Part shown: positions 34,351 to 45,400 of the stretch, piece after piece
How the letters are laid out: each line of letters starts with the position of its first letter
How positions within the stretch are numbered: position 1 is the first letter of the stretch
DNA from: Gyromitra esculenta
Lineage: Eukaryota > Ascomycota > Pezizomycetes > Pezizales > Discinaceae
Length of the DNA stretch: 64,000 bases
Direction of reading: 5' to 3'
NCBI GenBank assembly: GCA_038503075.1
Contig: JBCAML010000001.1
Span: 1,984,001-2,048,000, forward strand
Made by a program: the position numbers and the translations under genes
The notes under the pieces: generated by a model
The model's database searches: none
The model's input: only the letters and a program-made list of their open reading frames with translations
What the model was told of the DNA's origin: nothing

Positions 34351-36396
34351 TACATGTAGTTTCTCTCAACCCCTTAGCATGCAACATAGCATTTAGGAAT
34401 TCTCCGAGAACTCAATATTAGGTGGTAGGTGGACTAGGTTTCCCACCTTTCTAACTTTGTTTTTTTCCTTCCATGGCACAGCCATAGCAGCCAATTTCGA
34501 CACTTCTCCTGATGAAATTATTTAATATTTTATGACAGCAGCCTTATCCAGAGTGTTCAATGCCAGTATCGCTTGTTCCGTCTACTACCCGCTGTTTGTC
34601 ATGGCAACTGCCTCGATCGACGATGAAGACTCGGCTACCGCAAAAGCTTGATTTGCGAGGGCTTAAAATGATGAAGTGGAAGGATTGGAACTTCAATTTC
34701 GCGTTTGGGGAGGGGGTTGACATTCACCAGCCTCGGCTCCAGTCCCACATTTACAACACAAACAATGGTTTTTTTTAAGGTATCCAGGCAGAGATGGAAA
34801 CGCGATGACAACATCTGTGATTTGGTTATCTTATGACGTTCTATTGACACCCAAGGCTATTTTGTAATGCGAATCCCGATTGCTAAGAGCCAGAGGATGT
34901 GCTATCTGCCTTCCCTGGAGCTATAATATCCTCAAAAGCAACCTTTTTACCAGAAGGCTGGTAACGAAGAGCACGGCGAATGACGTTTACATAAGATGAA
35001 ATTATTTTACGGGGAAGAGAAAGGGGAACAAGGCGAGATAAAATTCTAAAGAGCTAGTAGATTTTAGACTTTGCGGGCAATACATGGTGAGGGAGAGCGG
35101 TCACGCTGTAGATGACTTTACGGTGATTTTTTAAGCCTGAAGCTAAAACGCAAGAAGTGAGAAAATAAAACTTATTGTAGAAATCGATGCCTTTGAACTA
35201 GATACTCATTTATTTTTTTTGAATAATTTTCTTCATTCCCTTGCACATAGCTGCAGCTCCACATAAAGAGATGATAGGGAAAAAATTATGTAGAATAAGA
35301 AGATCCTCAAATCAAGTAGGTATATTCTAAAATGATAAAATCTTATTTATAATATTTATGAGCTGCGCATGCGTGATCAAAGTAAAATCACCGAGGAACT
35401 TTAGTTCTCTTGACCACAAGCTTCTAAGCTTACAGCCTCTGATGGGCTTAACCATAAGATATTGGTTTCTAGGAGGATCGTAAGCTAGATCTATGGATTC
35501 GACCAGGAGCGTAGAACTTCTGTACCATAGCGAGGCCCAAGCCGCTGAATAGGCGACCTAAACTCGGAGTTTACAGATGCTACCAAGAAGGAGAAGCCCA
35601 AAAATAGAAAGAAAAAAGCCCGGAAACCACAGCTAAAAGGAATCCTTTATGTCGGAGCCTATACGTATGACAATAGCTGGAGGAAAGAAAGCAGCAAGAG
35701 ACAAATAACACAGAGACCCGCGACAACCGCAACTGCCAACACCCAGCAGGCCAAAAATGGGTAACTCTTGATAGAAAGTACAAACTGTATCTATAGCCTG
35801 TTCTATAAGTTTCTATAACGAGAAATAAAGATTTGAATTTTAGGAACTATCACGGATGAGTGATCATGGAAACTTGAATTTCGATCATTGACCTTATCGA
35901 TTTATAGTGTCACAGGGATTAATAGTTGTTAAATACCAGAGATAATATCTATAGGAGCAAGTTTAGACAGGCCCGTATATAGGTGAGCAGCAGTTTGATA
36001 CAGCATTATATGAACATCCGCTAACACCAACCACCATAGAGGGATTACTAACAAAGCTAGACCAGTCGCACAAGATGCTTTGTGACGCTCCAAAAGGACC
36101 TCAGTTTTGTATATTGTTATGTATTTATTCCATATGATTTACAAACACCCTTTACGCAAATCAAGCTAGATAGCTACCTGTAAAGTCAATAGTTATTTCA
36201 TAACTCATTTATCAAGTTGCTCGTGCATACGACGTGATCATCATCGTCGTCAACAGCAGAAAGTAGTCACTGGCAAAATTACAAAAGCATCAAGTTCATA
36301 AGTCAACAAAAGAAAGAACCCAAGGAAAAGGAAAAAAGAGACCCATATCGCTTCACACTACCCCTCCCCCTTTCCCCCTAACCTAGTATATTTGCC

Positions 36397-38253
36397 CTAG
36401 CACCCAGCCCAGATACCTTGTCCTGAATACGCATCCACAGCTCCAGCCTCCAAAATCGCTTCCACTCTTCTCCTCAACTCCCCTCTTTCTCGCTCTACGA
36501 CCTCAATCTCCATCCGTCTCATCATCTCTACCTCTTCCAACATCCCTTCAGCGAGGTCTTTATAACCCTCTGCGACCCTATTTACCGTCGACACTACCGC
36601 TTCTTCCTCTCCATGCTCGGCCAGTACCCCTGCAACCCCATCAACTCCAACAATTGATACCTCAAGTCTTCTACACACGCCAACGCATTCCCTCCTCCAC
36701 GCTTCGCCAATGCCGTCAACCCATTTCTCCCTTCCACTACTACCACCACTACCACCACGTGGATTGTAACCAGCTATCCACTCCCCAAAGACCCCACAAA
36801 GCTTCCGGAACTCGCCGGAGCGCATGGCATCGATGCGTTTGATCGCTTCTGAGAATGCCTGCACACGCTCCTCGGGAGACTTCATTGTATCCCGTCGATT
36901 TTTGCCAGGGGCAACATTATTCACGACAGCTGCAAGGGAATCGAGATTGTGGCGTTTCTGTTTCTTGATGCTAGTTTCTCGCACATCGTAGTGACGAGCA
37001 GAAAGCTTTTCGAAGCGAGACTTCAGCGTTGCGGTAGCGGATGTGATAAGTTGTTGGTAGACGGCAGCTGATGACGAGTGAAGTGTAAGGAGCTGGAGAA
37101 GTTGGGTTTGAGCATGAATAGTGGGTGTATCGAGGGGAGGTGGAGGGATGATACGGGAGCGGGGTGAAGGCGGGTTAGGGTTAGCAGGGGTTGCACAATC
37201 TTGGTTATGAGCCGAGAATGCTGGACGTTTGGATTTGGTATTGCCTGCTGTGGTTGGTCGAGAGTTGGCGTTAATGCCTGTTGGGGCTGGAGTAACTATA
37301 GCTGGAGTAGTAGTTGCGTTGGTCACGTTTGATGCACTTCTTCGATGCCCTTTCGCCGCTGATGCTGACGGTGGTGGCATCGATGTGGTGGCAGTCGAAC
37401 TAGTGGATGGTCGTCTAAGCCCTGACGTAGCCGTGGCTGTGCTTGGTATATCTTGCTTTGATATATTGGTCGTGGCACCATACATGCTTGTTGGTCTCTG
37501 TTTCGCAGTGCTCCCAGCTCCTACCCTCGTCCTTGCCATTGTAGTGGTAGCTTCCACCTTCCCAGCACTTGCAGTTGCCTTTGACCTCAACGACATTGCC
37601 TTTCCAAGCACCCCACTGCCTTCTCCACTCTTCTCTGAAGCTTTATCCACAGTGGCAGCTCTGGTCCTTGCCGTCATCCTCCCCAACTTTGCAGGATCAC
37701 TTGTCGAACTCTTTAGAGATGGTATAGACGGCCGCATGGACAGTAGATTTCCCAGACTCTTGCTAGCTGCCGTAGCAGGTGCGAGTCTCTCCTCTTCAGT
37801 CTTTGTTCTATTTGCAATAGAGACTGATGGGGTCCTCCCCGTCCTCCTTCTCTCAGCAGGATTACTCCCATTTCCGCTCCCACTCCCACTTCCACCACTC
37901 CGTAAACTTGTTGTGCGACCAACAGCACCAAGCGGTGGAGGTGGCATCTTGATTGCATCCTCATTCTCATCATTCTTGACACCAGGCCTACCCAAAGGCG
38001 AGTTCCGAGCACTCCCTTTACTACTCGGCCGGCTCGTTCCAGACGGTGATGAATTCGAGGGCGTCCTGCTTATAGCTTGAGGGGGTGAGTATCTAGAGCT
38101 GCTTGTAGGACGAGACGTTGGCGGGGAGCTCGTATTTCTCCTGCTCGTCGAACAAACACTAGATGAAGAGCTACTCGGTCTTCTCGTTGGGGCAGAGTTC
38201 GTGGGTGGAGACTGCCTTGGTATTTTGCTCGGCGAGGGGACGGGGAGGGGCAT
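36397..38253 (-). CDS. Unrecognised S/T/P-rich protein with helical C-terminal domain
   Basis: Single exon, 618 aa, ATG at 38253. Residues 1 to about 380 are extremely rich in Ser, Thr, Pro and Arg (for example SSSSSVCSTSRRNTSSPPTS), probably disordered and phosphorylated. From about 385 the composition changes to a folded, helix-rich domain: TQLLQLLTLHSSSAAVYQQL, TLKSRFEKLSARHYDVRE, KSPEERVQAFSEAIKRID, KLCGVFGEWIAGY, then a charged coiled coil MRRMEIEVVERERGELRRR before the end. An LHS..Y..L....L..RF..L opening helix looks like a conserved core, but I cannot name the family. The long open frame on the opposite strand (37229-38080) is a shadow of the low-complexity part. No introns are needed. 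Confidence 0.7.
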   Translation of the reverse strand: MPLPVPSPSKIPRQSPPTNSAPTRRPSSSSSSVCSTSRRNTSSPPTSRPTSSSRYSPPQAISRTPSNSSPSGTSRPSSKGSARNSPLGRPGVKNDENEDAIKMPPPPLGAVGRTTSLRSGGSGSGSGNGSNPAERRRTGRTPSVSIANRTKTEEERLAPATAASKSLGNLLSMRPSIPSLKSSTSDPAKLGRMTARTRAATVDKASEKSGEGSGVLGKAMSLRSKATASAGKVEATTTMARTRVGAGSTAKQRPTSMYGATTNISKQDIPSTATATSGLRRPSTSSTATTSMPPPSASAAKGHRRSASNVTNATTTPAIVTPAPTGINANSRPTTAGNTKSKRPAFSAHNQDCATPANPNPPSPRSRIIPPPPLDTPTIHAQTQLLQLLTLHSSSAAVYQQLITSATATLKSRFEKLSARHYDVRETSIKKQKRHNLDSLAAVVNNVAPGKNRRDTMKSPEERVQAFSEAIKRIDAMRSGEFRKLCGVFGEWIAGYNPRGGSGGSSGREKWVDGIGEAWRRECVGVCRRLEVSIVGVDGVAGVLAEHGEEEAVVSTVNRVAEGYKDLAEGMLEEVEMMRRMEIEVVERERGELRRRVEAILEAGAVDAYSGQGIWAGC

Positions 38254-39440
38254 CGTGGTGAATGAACCTTCCTTCCTTCCTTTGCCAACCGTAGAAGCAG
38301 ATCAGCGTAGAGAAGAGAAGGAAGAAGGTTGAGGGGGGTAGAAAGAGGAGGTTGTTGTCGTCAGGGCCGTCGGTTGTTGTTGTTGACAGATGTGGATCTC
38401 TTACCGATGGCACGGGATGAGGCTGCGGCTCCCGGACCACGCCTTGTTTTTGGAAGCGGCGCTTGGTCTGGAGCCTACAGCCGTTGTTTGAGTTTGTTGT
38501 TTTTCTTTTTGCTGCCGGGGAAACCGGGATGGAGGGATGGGGGGGGATGGGCGATCACCGATCATATCCAATGAAACGGATTTCGTTCCTGACAGCGGCA
38601 GTTGCCTTTCGTTGTAGGGCTGCAATCCATAATCCATTTCATTCGCCTTCTGGAATGGAGGGAAGCCCAATTTTAAAACACTGACGGAACTGGCGAATTG
38701 TTTAGGTACATAGCTTACCTGGTCCGAAATTCGATGCAGTGGGACACGAAGCAGGGTTAGGGTTATGCGCCCTTCAAAACCCAGCTTTGCCCCAACTCGG
38801 TTCAGGAGGCTTGCTGCCGAGAAGGCACGGACCGGGCAGACGCAGTACTCCAACTCCCAAAGGCTTTAGTGGGTGGACTTTCTGTAATTGTCAATTTCGG
38901 GGAGACATTCCAGAAGGGGTGGAGAAGCTTTCGCGCTCGCTTCACGATCATGACTTGGTGAGTGCTGATCCGTGATTATAATTATGAAACGAAACGAAAT
39001 AACCAACAACACGAACGAGTACATGTAGCCTTGACAAAACACCAGATTTGTAATTCATACTAATCTACACAAAATTCATCCGCCGTCGCCGTTTACGAAC
39101 ATACTAACCTTCAAGAGATTAAACAAAACACTAATTCATATTTCAGAGATAGCGTAATTTAAGCACAAGCATACTCTCTCTAAGCCCAGTTGTAGGGGCA
39201 CAACGGAGAGAGCGGAACTATTACATGTATTCTTTTCCTGTCCTTCCCAAAGATCCCCCCCCCTTTCCCATACGTATCCGATCTATAGCAAGAGAAACAA
39301 TACAGCAGAACGAAAAATCATTGATACGAAACAGATACTAAATTCAAATACAAACCCCGTACGAACCAACGACAAAACCACCCAAGACACGTATCAAATG
39401 TGACATTTCGGCTGTATTGAAGTCTCAAAATCACCCCATT
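38254..39440. other. 1.2 kb intergenic spacer
   Basis: Upstream of the S/T/P-rich protein gene. Contains a telomere-like GGGTTAGGGTTA stretch near 38754 and TACATGTA at 39020 and 39222. The small open frames on both strands show no domain. Confidence 0.5.
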
Positions 39441-40634
39441 TCACGCCATTTTGACCTTCTCCTTACTCAATTCCCACATCCCCCACAACAACCCCGCCCC
39501 CTTCGCCGCAGCCACCAACCCCACAGCCACCACCTCCCCCGCACACCGCTCGCCGACTCTGTACACAACCTTCGCCGCTCCCTTGACGCGTCCATTTCCC
39601 TCCTCCCGCTCCCTCTGCGTCTCTTCATCCGCTACCCTCCACATATAAAATGCCCCATCCCTCATCCTCCCAGGCACATTCCTAACTTCACTCTTGATAG
39701 TCTCCCCACCGTCCTTAACATCCTCACATGTATTCTTTGCCATATTCTTCATAGGAACCCAATACCTCACCCTCCCCCTCGCTAGCGCATTCCTAGCCAA
39801 CCTCGTGCTTCGATAAAGCTCGATCTCTTCACCATGATTCCGCGCGGCGCTCTCTCCTTGAGCATTCTTCTCAACTATCGCTTCGCGGTACGACTTTGGC
39901 ATACCGTTCTCGACAGCGCCCTCGAAGCGATTGTTGATATGCCGGATATGTTCATTCGTGTATTCGCCGATTAGAGGCTCCACGTGCGTTTTGTAGGTGC
40001 CTAAGAGGTTCTCTTTAGCAATGCCAATGCGCTCTTTACCGGCGTTTTTGTAGATGTTGGTCACTGTGGAGAGGAAGGTAAGTGGCTGGGTGATGAGTTT
40101 CTCGTACAGTGCCTTTGGGTAGAATGTGAAGTTCTTGGTTGGTGTTTTCATTATTGGGAGTGAGTGTTCGAGTTGTGTAAGGAATGCGTCACCGAGTCTG
40201 TCAGCACGGTTGAGGATGTAAGTGGGTGTGAGGTTTTTTGTAAGATTTTGGGCAGTAGTGAGTGTGGTAGTGAGGAAACGGGGAGAATGAGTGGAGACGA
40301 AGTCGGAAGTGTCTGCGAAAATAGGGATTGATTTCAAGTGGGAGAAAAAGCGAGAGGTGGTTCCAGAGGGCTTGGAAGTAGTTCCTCTGTGCTCTGAGCG
40401 GGGTGAGGGAGGAGGGGAGGGTTCGGCGTGGGGTGCTATCGTCTTCATAGTGCTGGGAAGTGCGGATTGGGGATTAGAAGAGCTAGGATTGTAAGTTGCT
40501 GTGGCCATTTTTGGAGCTAACTGGTGAATAGAGGTGATGCAGAAGGCAGAGAGGAGAGGAAAAGAGGAGCAAGAGGAAGAGGAGGCCGCTGAGAGTGGGG
40601 TGGTGTTGATAAGGGGTTGCCTGAGTGCTTCCAC
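39441..40634 (-). CDS. Perilipin-like (CAP20/MPL1-type) lipid-droplet protein, probable
   Basis: Single exon, 397 aa from the ATG at 40634. A second in-frame ATG at 40508 (MATATYN) would give 355 aa and may be the true start. Residues 103-111 (IPIFADTSD), 142-152 (NRADRLGDAFL) and 159-166 (LPIMKTPT) follow the fungal CAP20/perilipin pattern of a YPVV..D block, then a KADSLGD block, then FPIVKKPT. Amphipathic helices follow (LTFLSTVTNIYKNAGKERIG), and the C terminus has an Ala/Gly-rich hydrophobic stretch (VVAVGLVAAAKGAGLLWG). Fungal perilipins coat lipid droplets and protect triglyceride, and matter for spore and appressorium lipid stores. The assignment rests on short motifs, so moderate confidence. 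Confidence 0.6.
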   Translation of the reverse strand: MEALRQPLINTTPLSAASSSSCSSFPLLSAFCITSIHQLAPKMATATYNPSSSNPQSALPSTMKTIAPHAEPSPPPSPRSEHRGTTSKPSGTTSRFFSHLKSIPIFADTSDFVSTHSPRFLTTTLTTAQNLTKNLTPTYILNRADRLGDAFLTQLEHSLPIMKTPTKNFTFYPKALYEKLITQPLTFLSTVTNIYKNAGKERIGIAKENLLGTYKTHVEPLIGEYTNEHIRHINNRFEGAVENGMPKSYREAIVEKNAQGESAARNHGEEIELYRSTRLARNALARGRVRYWVPMKNMAKNTCEDVKDGGETIKSEVRNVPGRMRDGAFYMWRVADEETQREREEGNGRVKGAAKVVYRVGERCAGEVVAVGLVAAAKGAGLLWGMWELSKEKVKMA

Positions 40635-41545
40635 GATGACAGCGGTGACGTAGCTGATGTCGTCGCTGTGATAGGGGGACGCGCCCGGAAGGTTTCACAT
40701 GCGTTGAAGCAAGGCATGCGGGCATGTGAAGGCGCCAAGACCCGTGCCTGGACGGTTGTCGGTCCCCTCAGCCACTAGTATCGTGATCCCGAGGATGCGT
40801 TTTCCGTGGAATTTACAATTCTACTTTACTCTTCTCACCAGCCACCGGTTCGTGCGATCTTGTCTAATACACTAGCAGCTCCTTGATTGGTCTTCATAAA
40901 GATTTGGGAGTGGAACGCCGCTGTCGATCGAGATCTTGGTTGCTGGCCATGGATCTCTTTTTAAAACGCAATAAATTGAATGTGATCCCAGAACAACAAG
41001 ATCTCACTCGTCAATAATGATTGGTTCTAGGATAGGGTTGATACTCTATCCAATTAAGGTCACAAGGGGCTTAAAGCGTATAAGTAATCGTGATAAATAT
41101 GATACCAAATCAGGTACCATATAATTAGGGCATGGTCAATAACGAAATTGAGCAAACTATTTTGATTCCACACGTAGTAAAAGAATGAGAGTCACTCACC
41201 CTCAACCTAGAAACGCCTACCCTACATGTAGCTTGAAGGCTCTCCATTATACCACAGCCGTATATAATTAACAATCTAGGCAAGACTGATGCTCTCAGTT
41301 ATCTACATAGGCTCCTTGATATATCTCAGCGCAAGCTTCAAATCACTCCACGTGTTCTTGAGCACCTGCATTGAACAGAATTACTCTTTCCTCCGGTCAG
41401 TATGAGGTATAGTTGTCATAAAAAGAATGCTCGAGTATTAATACACAATTAAGCCATCCGAAACTACCACAGTAGTTATATGGTACTTCCTTTTCTAATC
41501 GAAGTTGAAGTCATGAATTATCACTCGATATTTGAATTCTGGAAG

Positions 41546-41749
41546 TGTTGGAGTTTTGGACCACGATCGAGTATTATTTGAGCTTTGGATACCGAACGAG
41601 ATACAAGGAAAGCAGGCAGTATATATACAAGAGATTGACCAATAGAAAGCTCCCAAAACCCGGGGCTTCCAGAGCCCGTCTGACTATCAAAGATCTACAG
41701 GGACCGAGACCCTGAGACTTATTAGGGCGCAATATCAATAGTTTCAACA
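41546..41749 (+). mobile_element. Solo LTR of an LTR retrotransposon with 5-bp target duplication
   Basis: 204 bp starting TGTTGGAGTTTTGG and ending TTTCAACA, so the terminal TGTTG/CAACA inverted repeats are perfect. It is flanked by the direct repeat GGAAG (41541-41545 and 41750-41754), the 5-bp target-site duplication expected of Ty1 or Ty3 integrases. No gag/pol sequence lies beside it, so it is a solo LTR left by LTR-LTR recombination. A related decayed copy is at 14191-14385. Confidence 0.85.
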
Positions 41750-41882
41750 GGAAGTGTTGGAAATGGCTTCCTGATAGGCACAGACCACGGTTCTCGAGCT
41801 GTCTCTCGGCGAGGCCTCTTGAAGCCGGGCTCGGCGCGCGCAGACTTGAGCAAAAATTTCGGGGCGAGCCTCGGAATCAATG

Positions 41883-42446
41883 TGGTCCACGAGGCACAGC
41901 CGCTCGAGGCATGTATGGCTGCTCGCCTCGAGCCGCTCGAGCATGCAAATTAAATCATAAGTTGATTGCTATTTGGACGAGCCTGCCAGTATATTCTAGG
42001 ACCGTTACTAGGCTTGATTTGTGGAAAGCAAATAGCAATAGATTTCCTGAGTTAGCTAGAATGGCCCTAGATTATATGTCAGTCCTGGTTACTAGTGTTC
42101 CTTCAGAGCAGCTATCTTCTCAAGCTGGTGATATCATAATAGAAAAGAAGAACTGGCTATTGGATTCTCCTAGTAGTGCACTGCTACTAGTAAAAAATTG
42201 GTTGGGTTGACCGGAGGTAGAAGAATGGGAGGTTGAAGCTGAGAGAAGCAAAGAACTTGAAGAATTTGAACCTCGGGTTTTAAGAGTTAGTTAGTGACCC
42301 TTTTCTCTATATTTTTATACGAACTTTTTTTTCCAGTATATCTCAAGTTTATCGAGCCACCTCGAGCCGACTCGAGGCAGCCCCCCCATGTGCTCGAGCT
42401 GCTCGAGGCATACCCATCCGCTCGCCTCGAGGCGCCTCGTGGACCA
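41883..42446 (+). mobile_element. Internally deleted hAT-family DNA transposon
   Basis: The left end TGGTCCACGAGGC (41883-41895) matches the inverted right end GCCTCGTGGACCA (42434-42446). Both ends are rich in CTCGAG-containing subterminal repeats (GCTCGAGGC and CCTCGAG variants), as expected for hAT transposase binding sites. Inside is the last part of an hAT transposase, in the + direction. I could not find an 8-bp target duplication, so the true ends may lie slightly further out; CTCG-rich sequence continues leftward to about 41790. Confidence 0.7.
41953..42294 (+). pseudogene. hAT transposase C-terminal (dimerisation) domain remnant
   Basis: The frame reads LDLWKANSNRFPELARMALD, then a SVPSEQLSSQAGDII stretch and LLLVKNWL. 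This is the hAT C-terminal dimerisation signature (W....FP.LA.MA.D.L....SS..ER.FS.AGD.....R..L). A TGA at 42208-42210 interrupts the frame; in the same frame after it comes an acidic tail (VEEWEVEAERSKELEEFE) ending in TAG at 42292-42294. The catalytic N-terminal two-thirds is missing, so it is non-functional. Confidence 0.75.
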
Positions 42447-45400
42447 TACTACTCGGAATAGGAAAGAGTAAGGCAGCCTTTTCGGGCAGAGAAGCAAGTA
42501 TATAGACGAGGTGCGCAGACAGGAGAGCGAGAAATCAATGAAGCAATAAAGTAGTTCACTGCATTTTGCCCCTGTTTATTTCTATAGGAGATGTTGCTTC
42601 TCTTGTTAGCCTGCCTGTTTGACTTAAAGATGCTGCTTCTCGCAACTAGCATATCTTGTTGTGATGTAATTCGGATGTTTGTGTTGGTGAGAGACACCCC
42701 TCTGATTGTACACGGTAAATGTAGTGAGCTACGTTGTTCGATTAGGAGTTTCGGAAAGATAGAGGATGTATAGGTACCAGTACCTCTATAAGAAATATAG
42801 GAACGCGAACGCTGAGGCATAAGCAATAGTAATTATTTCACCTCTCTTCGTATTCAAATCTCTCCACGCATCTTTTTATAAGATCTCTTTCGCTGAAGTT
42901 AACTTAGACCTTGATGCAGACCGTACCGGGCACAAACAGCCCCATTAGAAGATCTAGAACCGACGAGAGGATTAACAAAGGGATTGAAAGCTTACAGTGT
43001 AGTTTGACTTGCGAAGAAACCTTCTCCTATCTTCTCTCCTATCTTCGTTTCTAGCTTCTAGATCTTCTAGATCCCCCCACTATATCATGGCCGGAAGACG
43101 TTCACTTACTTCTTACAGATAATTATCCAACATAGAAATATAAAATAAAATACCTCACTAGGAGTAAGTAAACATCTACCCAGACCAATAACCCAAATTT
43201 ACTTCTAAGACATAGAACCACTGACAGTCGAGAGATCGAACCCGGAGGAAAGATTGTATTTTTATTCATACGCAAAGGTATAACCTTTAAGGCCACAAGG
43301 CTGGCGAGTTTACGACGAATATGTGTATCACAGGCTCTAGTAATCACTCATTTGATCCCTATCGGAAACAAAAGCGAGGGATATGGCCTGATCCGGCTCA
43401 CGGAGCAGCAGTGGATCGAACGCCAGCTTCGGCAATGAAACTCATCCTTACATGCATGAAGTAAGTTAGCGAGGCGATAGACGGAAAGAGATCACAAGAA
43501 TTAGAAGTGGGGCTAGAGTGTGCCAAGAACTGAAATAACTTGTGGTACGTAGTTCTAACAGCTTAACAGTACAGTATTGTACTGTGGAGATGATTTTGAC
43601 TGCGGTGTACAGCGAGAATAGGGGCAAGCCTGATGGTACCTGGCGGTACGCCTGCTGAAGTAAATCATACCATATAACTTTTCTTAGGCACAATTCTGGT
43701 TTGTGGCTTATCTGGGGTTCTTCTGATTGGACTCGAGCGCTTCTAGGTGGAGTGGTGGGTCTAGAAGCTTTAGTAGTAGTTCGGAGCCATGCCCGACTTA
43801 GAAATGAGGCGGCTGCGGTCCAGTGTATATGTATGAATTGGTCGATACTAATATTACTCATATTTACTTAATAGCAAATATTAGATGTTTGTTATCCTAG
43901 AAAAACCTGAAGATCGATACTGAGAGGTCACACTACTAAAAAATCACAAAAAGTCACTCGAATTATGTAATGGGTCCTAACTTGTCTCCCTTTTCCGGGA
44001 AGGGACAAAGAGGAAGGACCAGCAGGAATTTTGACCAGAACCGTTCGCTGTAAGATTGTCTAGAGAGTTTTTTCGCATTTTATTAGGAAATATCTCTCCC
44101 GAATTAGTGGATAAATTTAGGATATTACATATGTTTGGAACACCTATTAGGTTTAACCGCATTATTAAATTTAACATCAAGAGATTTATTTCTTTGTAGA
44201 ATTTATTCTCCTAGTTAATGTATACGATTATTAGCGTTGTTGTTATACAGCTCTATCATTTACAGCCGTGGCGCTTTCGGTACTTTTCTACCCGTTACCC
44301 CCACTTCCGCATTTGGTGTTAGGTTGGTTATTGTTTCAAGTGTTCATGCATGCAGAACATTCCAAGATTGGTAAAATTTACCCAAACACTTCTTAATTCG
44401 ACTTTATGGCTTGCCCCCTGCAGCTCTCTGGAGTTGGTACCGTGCCAACTTGCACAGAAGTGATAAATTCTTCGAGAGCACGTTTCTCGCGATTTAGTTA
44501 GGTTCTGGGCTGGGTTATGCCGGGCATTTTGTATTGCCGAATGTTACTAAAATCAATATTCTTCTTTGCTCAGCCCAGTCCGGCATTACACCAAGCTCCA
44601 CTTATGGAGGCTGCTAGGATGATTCTCCGAATAAACAATTTTGGGATATCGCGATGCTGTGGAATACATGCACACTTGTGGTGCTTCCTGTCCTTCCTGT
44701 TCCTGGATGCTCTGCAATATAATGCCAACGCCATGTCTCAGAAATCGCGTATGCCGATGTCTCAACCTTATTTCAACCGGGTTAAACGGGACGGCATCCC
44801 ACATCAAGAGAACGCTAATCGGTACGCGTAATTTTACAGGGACCTATCTCATCTGACCTGGTGTCGTCAAACATCAACCAAGAGCTGAAAGTCCAATTCT
44901 CGATAGACATCTTGGAAATTTTGTGATATTCGCTTATATCCTTGCCCAGGGGCGGAAAATTTCCCAACGCCACTCAGCTGCGGAAGTGCTCAGAAATAGT
45001 ATTCTAAAATGGAGAGATATAACAGCGGGTTACGCGCATCTCTTAGTCTGGTGCCCTGAACGAGGTGAAGGGTTATGGGGTAAGGAAAGAATTAATCTCG
45101 ATGCTGATTGGTCAGTCGATCGAACCAGTAAATCCTGATTGCCCCCCTCCAAGAACAAGGATGAGCGAACCCTAACCCAATATTAGGACTTCAGAAGCAT
45201 TGTGTAGGGTGCCACCACGAAACGGTGGTCATAGGAGCGAGCTAGGAGCGAGCTTTTCACAGGTTTATTAAAGCTCAAGGTCCCCAGTGTTCTGAGTACA
45301 TTGGATATGGTTCTTCGTTCAGGGCATACGACCCCCTACAGGGTGACGGGGCTAGGTCCAGTGAGGCATATACTAGATAATGGATTGTTGGGGGTCGTCT

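Larger units (their letters stand above)
33762..36396. other. 2.6 kb intergenic region with MITE and telo-box
   Basis: Upstream of the DCAF6-like gene. Contains a telomere-like box at 33789-33802, the MITE at 34034-34350 and one TACATGTA at 34351. The remainder is AT-rich. The short frames (34560-34778, 35580-35783) are not supported as genes. Confidence 0.55.

Noticed and set aside
37229..38080. 283-aa open frame on + with hydrophobic stretches
   Set aside because: It lies wholly antisense to the S/T/P-rich coding region; repeated Ser/Thr/Pro codons read in reverse give Val/Ala/Gly-rich shadows. No domain.
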